Shown: positions 61,110-64,000 of the stretch, piece after piece
Numbering within the stretch: position 1 is the stretch's first letter
Layout: each line of letters opens with the position of its first letter
Source of the DNA: an uncultured Treponema sp.
Lineage (GTDB): Bacteria > Spirochaetota > Spirochaetia > Treponematales > Treponemataceae
DNA: 64,000 nucleotides
Assembly (NCBI GenBank): GCA_949299755.1
Contig: CASGBA010000002.1
Span: forward strand, 124,001 to 188,000
Direction: 5' to 3'
Made by a program: the position numbers and the translations under genes
Notes under the pieces: generated by a model
Told to the model about the DNA's origin: nothing
Databases searched by the model: none
Seen by the model: only the letters and a program-made list of their open reading frames with translations

Positions 61110-61537
61110 CAATCGAATTCACTGTAACCACATCCTATAAAACCGAATTTGTTGATATAACACAGAAAGTAAAATCCGCGGTAAAACAGGCTGTAAAAGA
61201 GTTTTCTGAAAAAAACGGAGCCATACAATCCCCAGAAGGTGTATGCAGGATATTCTGCCCCCATACCACAGCGGCTGTCACAATAAATGAAAACGCTGAC
61301 CAGGATGTTCTCCACGATTTGGAAATCGGCTTGGACAAGGCTTTTCCGGACAGGGTTGAATTCCGGCACAGTGAAGGTAATTCTTCCGCACACTTAAAAT
61401 CATCCTGTGTGGGAGCTTCAGAAACAGTACTCATAAATGACGGAAGGCTTGTCCTGGGAACATGGCAGGGAATATATTTCTGTGAATTCGATGGTCCGAG
61501 AAACCGGAAATGCATTCTCCAAATACATTTGTATTAA
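61106..61537 (+). CDS. YjbQ-family (UPF0047) protein
   Basis: The 143-residue protein has the family motif CPHTTAAVTINENADQDVLHDLE and a C-terminal GTWQGIYFCEFDGPR. E. coli YjbQ can make thiamine phosphate weakly, but its true role is uncertain. It overlaps the phosphatase gene by 4 nt, so the two are translated together. Confidence 0.9.
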   Translation: MTIEFTVTTSYKTEFVDITQKVKSAVKQAVKEFSEKNGAIQSPEGVCRIFCPHTTAAVTINENADQDVLHDLEIGLDKAFPDRVEFRHSEGNSSAHLKSSCVGASETVLINDGRLVLGTWQGIYFCEFDGPRNRKCILQIHLY

Positions 61538-61552
61538 AAACTGCCTCAGTAA

Positions 61553-62437
61553 ATGAATACTTATATTCCCATGGAAAAACCTGTATCCGGGATGAACTCC
61601 ATTTTCACAGTTGATTTCCACACCCATGTTTTTCCCGACACTCTTGCAGAGAGAGCCATTAAAACGCTGTCAAAAAATCTTAAAGGATTGTATACTCCTG
61701 TCTCCGATGGAACCATACAAGGATTATTGAAAAACATGAAAACCTGGGGTATTAATCTTTCAGTGGCCCTTCCAGTAATAACAAATCCGGAACATTTTAA
61801 AACTGTAAATGAATTTGCCGCGGCTCAAAACCAATTGGTTCCGGAAATTGAGTTTTTCGGCGGACTTCATCCTGCTGACAACAAATGGAAAGAAAACATA
61901 AACTTCATAGTTTCGTTGGGATTAAAAGGAATTAAACTGCATCCTGAATATCAAAACTTCAAACCGGCTGACAAATTATTGTTCCCCATGTATGACTATG
62001 CTTTGTCCAAAGGATTAATCATTGTATTCCATGCTGGATTTGATCCGGGAGCTAAGCCTCCGTATAAAAGCAATCCTGAACAATTTGCAGAAATAGCTGA
62101 TGCAATGAAAGGCGGAATTATTGTTGCGGCTCATTTAGGAGGAAATATGCAGTGGGATGAAGTTGAAAAACATCTTGCAGGTAAAAATATTTACATGGAT
62201 ACATCCACCGGATTCAAATTTTACGGCAAAGAACGCTTTCTCCGCATTGTAAAAAAACACGGTGCCGGGAAAATTCTGTTCGCATCCGACTCCCCTTGGG
62301 GCAATGCAAACTTCGAAAAACAAAACCTGCTTTCCCTGGCAGAAACAAAAGAGACGGATACGGATTTTCTTTCTGAAGATGAAATTAAATGCATTGCAGG
62401 AATGAATGCAGCACGTATTTTAAAAATCAAAATATAA
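61553..62437 (+). CDS. amidohydrolase-family metal enzyme
   Basis: The 294-residue protein is a TIM-barrel amidohydrolase of the type that binds one or two metals. HxH is in VDFHTHVFPD, followed by KLHPEYQNF, FHAGFDPG, AHLGGN and the final Asp in FASDSPWGN. The layout is close to the amidohydrolase_2 and TatD-like groups. The substrate is unknown. It starts 15 bp after yjbQ, and several ATG codons near the start are possible. Confidence 0.85.
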   Translation: MNTYIPMEKPVSGMNSIFTVDFHTHVFPDTLAERAIKTLSKNLKGLYTPVSDGTIQGLLKNMKTWGINLSVALPVITNPEHFKTVNEFAAAQNQLVPEIEFFGGLHPADNKWKENINFIVSLGLKGIKLHPEYQNFKPADKLLFPMYDYALSKGLIIVFHAGFDPGAKPPYKSNPEQFAEIADAMKGGIIVAAHLGGNMQWDEVEKHLAGKNIYMDTSTGFKFYGKERFLRIVKKHGAGKILFASDSPWGNANFEKQNLLSLAETKETDTDFLSEDEIKCIAGMNAARILKIKI

Positions 62438-62527
62438 AAATAATCAAGGCGCAACTTTTTCCTGAATCCGGTGTCTAATAATAAAATAAAGCCGGATATT
62501 AAAACCAAAGCAGGAGAAAACACCTGA

Positions 62528-63181
62528 ATGAAAACATCTGAAAAAAGGCCTTATAACCTTGGTGAGGAGATAGCAAATTCAATCACTCACGGAATAGGGG
62601 CATTGTTGTCAATAGCGGGAACGGTCATTCTTGTTGTACAGGCAGTTGTAAAAGCGCCGGAAGGACAAAAAGGATTTTATATAACAGCGGTTTCCATTTT
62701 CGGTTCTTCCATGATTTTCCTGTATCTCATTAGCTGTCTTTACCACGCCCTTTTACGAACCCGGGCTTATACTGTTTTTGAACGGTTGGATCATTCCGCA
62801 ATTTTCCTGCTCATTGCGGGAACCTATACGGCTTATTGTCTTACAGCATTGCGGGGTGTTATCGGATGGGTTTTGTTCGGGATAATATGGGGCCTTGCCG
62901 TTACAGGCATAAGCCTTTACGCTGTTTTCGGAAGAAAACTGAGGATTGCATCAGTTATAACTTATGTGCTTATGGGATGGATTATTGTCTTTGCGGCGAA
63001 ACCCCTGAAAGAAGCTGTCTCACAGGAAAGCTGGCTCTTCCTGTTATCCGGCGGAATATGCTACACAGTGGGCGCCGTGATTTACATGCTGAAAAAAATT
63101 CCGTGGACACATCCGGTATGGCATCTCTTTGTCATGGCGGGAACCATACTCCACTTTTTCTCAGTATATACAAGCATCTGA
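62528..63181 (+). CDS. hemolysin-III / PAQR-family membrane protein
   Basis: The 217-residue protein has seven predicted helices and the PAQR signatures EEIANSITHGIGALLS at the N-terminus, SCLYHAL, DHSAIFLLIAGTYTAY, and WHLFVMAGTILHFFSVY at the C-terminus. The Ser, Asp and His residues that form the metal site are present. The family includes adiponectin-receptor ceramidases. The bacterial function is unknown. AGGAG lies 9 nt before the ATG. Confidence 0.9.
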   Translation: MKTSEKRPYNLGEEIANSITHGIGALLSIAGTVILVVQAVVKAPEGQKGFYITAVSIFGSSMIFLYLISCLYHALLRTRAYTVFERLDHSAIFLLIAGTYTAYCLTALRGVIGWVLFGIIWGLAVTGISLYAVFGRKLRIASVITYVLMGWIIVFAAKPLKEAVSQESWLFLLSGGICYTVGAVIYMLKKIPWTHPVWHLFVMAGTILHFFSVYTSI

Positions 63182-63190
63182 AAACAGGGA

Positions 63191-64000
63191 TTAAAGCTGG
63201 CGTCCCGTTTTTATTTTCTCTTCAAAACGGGACAAATCCCTGCCGGTCAAACCGGGTTCTTTCCCGTCCAGGATATTCCGCAGGGCCTGCATTTCTTCAC
63301 CTGAAAAAGAAACGCCGTTTTTCTGATGTTTCTCAAAGGAAGCTGTCGCAAGCGGGGCGACTCTTCTGCATATGTCAAGAATGACTTCGGCATATTCCCG
63401 GATTTCTTTCTGGGCGTGCTTGTCGCATCTCAACCTCAAAAAGTGAAACAGATTGTGCAGGTCAATTTTCCAATACCATTCAGTGTAAGTTGAAAGAGGA
63501 AGATTTATTCTTGCCAGCTCCCTTGCCAAATCCTTCTCAAGCAATGAATGATAGGATTTAAAAGCATGAACCTGGGCTTCCTTCATTTCGGAAATTATCG
63601 CGGCGGAGGTTTCCGGAGGGAAAGGTTCCTGCCGGCGTCCCTGCTTGTTGTCGGAGCTTTGCGGGGCGATATCTTCCTGAAGGGGAACGTAACACTCATC
63701 CTTCAGCACGGAATAACGGCCGGAAATCTCGTTGACACTGGCGGTCCGGTGACGTATCCATTGACGGGCCACAAAAACAGGAAGCTTCACATGAAAGGTC
63801 AATTCAACCTGCTCAAACGGCGAGGTATGCCTGTTCCGTAAAAGATAATCTATCAACGCCCCGTCTTCCCTGACAGTTTTGGTGCCCTCTCCATAAGAGA
63901 CACGGGCGGACTGAACTATACGTGCATCTCCCCCCATATAGTCAACAAGACGGACAAAACCTTTGTCCAAAACAGGAATAATTTTATCGATGATTTCTTC
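63191..64000 (-). CDS. thyX: FAD-dependent thymidylate synthase, 5' end outside window
   Basis: ThyX makes dTMP from dUMP with methylene-folate, NADPH and FAD. The visible part has the ThyX motif in RQWIRHRTASVNEISGRYS (RHRxxSxNExSxRY). It also has the N-terminal DKGFVRLVDYMGGDARIVQSARVSYG. The frame is open to the right edge (IIPVLDKGF), so the real start lies beyond 64000 and the TTG at 63970 is an internal codon. The C-terminal end looks complete. ThyX replaces ThyA in many anaerobes and spirochaetes. Confidence 0.95.
   Translation of the reverse strand, partial: EEIIDKIIPVLDKGFVRLVDYMGGDARIVQSARVSYGEGTKTVREDGALIDYLLRNRHTSPFEQVELTFHVKLPVFVARQWIRHRTASVNEISGRYSVLKDECYVPLQEDIAPQSSDNKQGRRQEPFPPETSAAIISEMKEAQVHAFKSYHSLLEKDLARELARINLPLSTYTEWYWKIDLHNLFHFLRLRCDKHAQKEIREYAEVILDICRRVAPLATASFEKHQKNGVSFSGEEMQALRNILDGKEPGLTGRDLSRFEEKIKTGRQL

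Noticed and set aside
63968-63970. TTG at 63970 as thyX start
   Set aside because: The frame stays open with plausible ThyX sequence to the window edge, so this is an internal Leu codon.

Overview
The window reads as a chromosomal segment of a free-living or gut-dwelling spirochaete, most like the termite-gut branch of Treponema. This is inferred from the gene families and not tested by a search. The evidence is an alpha2-type glycyl-tRNA synthetase, full biosynthetic gene sets for proline, histidine (partial) and pyrimidines, [FeFe]-hydrogenase maturases, a PstSCAB-PhoU-PhoBR locus, Feo iron uptake, ThyX and an outer-membrane beta-barrel protein. Host-restricted treponemes such as T. pallidum lack most of these biosynthetic genes. 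I see no rRNA, CRISPR array, prophage, insertion sequence or conjugative module. The segment is dense core and metabolic sequence, with many 4-nt start/stop overlaps.

Layout. 1-6.6 kb: a double-cupin lipoprotein; a small heat-shock protein behind a sigma-54 type promoter with four upstream dyad sites; a ROK regulator; glyQS; gltX; tRNA-Cys with its own promoter. 6.7-11 kb: an orphan gene with a leaderless-type start, trxB, a NagZ-like GH3 enzyme and a GNAT protein whose 5' end contains a long palindrome. 11-14.5 kb: an orphan gene followed by proA-proB-proC, with an apparent 1-nt deletion in proC. 14.6-18.6 kb: a GH3 beta-glucosidase and prfC. 18.7-24.6 kb: histidine genes hisG, hisB, a three-domain HisA-HisI-HisE fusion and hisD, interrupted by rlmJ and a HAD nucleotidase on the other strand. 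24.6-32 kb: a TraB-family membrane protein, a TPR lipoprotein, a frameshifted membrane-anchored protein, and a fusion of a degenerate GatB-like half with an asparaginase domain. 32-37 kb: a GH37/63-like glycosidase, Ppx-HD and Ppk1. 37-40 kb: pyrF-pyrK-pyrD. 40-43.7 kb: an orphan gene, citrate synthase and a PlsC-like acyltransferase. 43.7-48 kb: a TM1266-type gene and hydE-hydG-hydF behind a promoter with a dyad at the start site. 48-55 kb: pstS-pstC-pstA-pstB-phoU-phoB-phoR, with a 11-bp periodic PHO-box-like array. 55-59.3 kb: a porin-like protein, two feoA, feoB and a FeoB-associated Cys-rich peptide. 59.3-64 kb: YitT, a PHP histidinol-phosphatase, YjbQ, an amidohydrolase, a hemolysin-III family protein and the 3' part of thyX.

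How it fits together. The gene content suggests a fermentative, H2-handling, carbohydrate-using cell that makes its own proline, histidine and UMP, stores polyphosphate and responds to phosphate starvation. The most unusual items are the GatB-asparaginase fusion (29360-31879), the circularly permuted PstS (53872-54777), the sigma-54 arrangement at hsp20, the HisA-HisIE fusion, and two single-base frameshifts at homopolymer runs that could be sequence errors or real decay.
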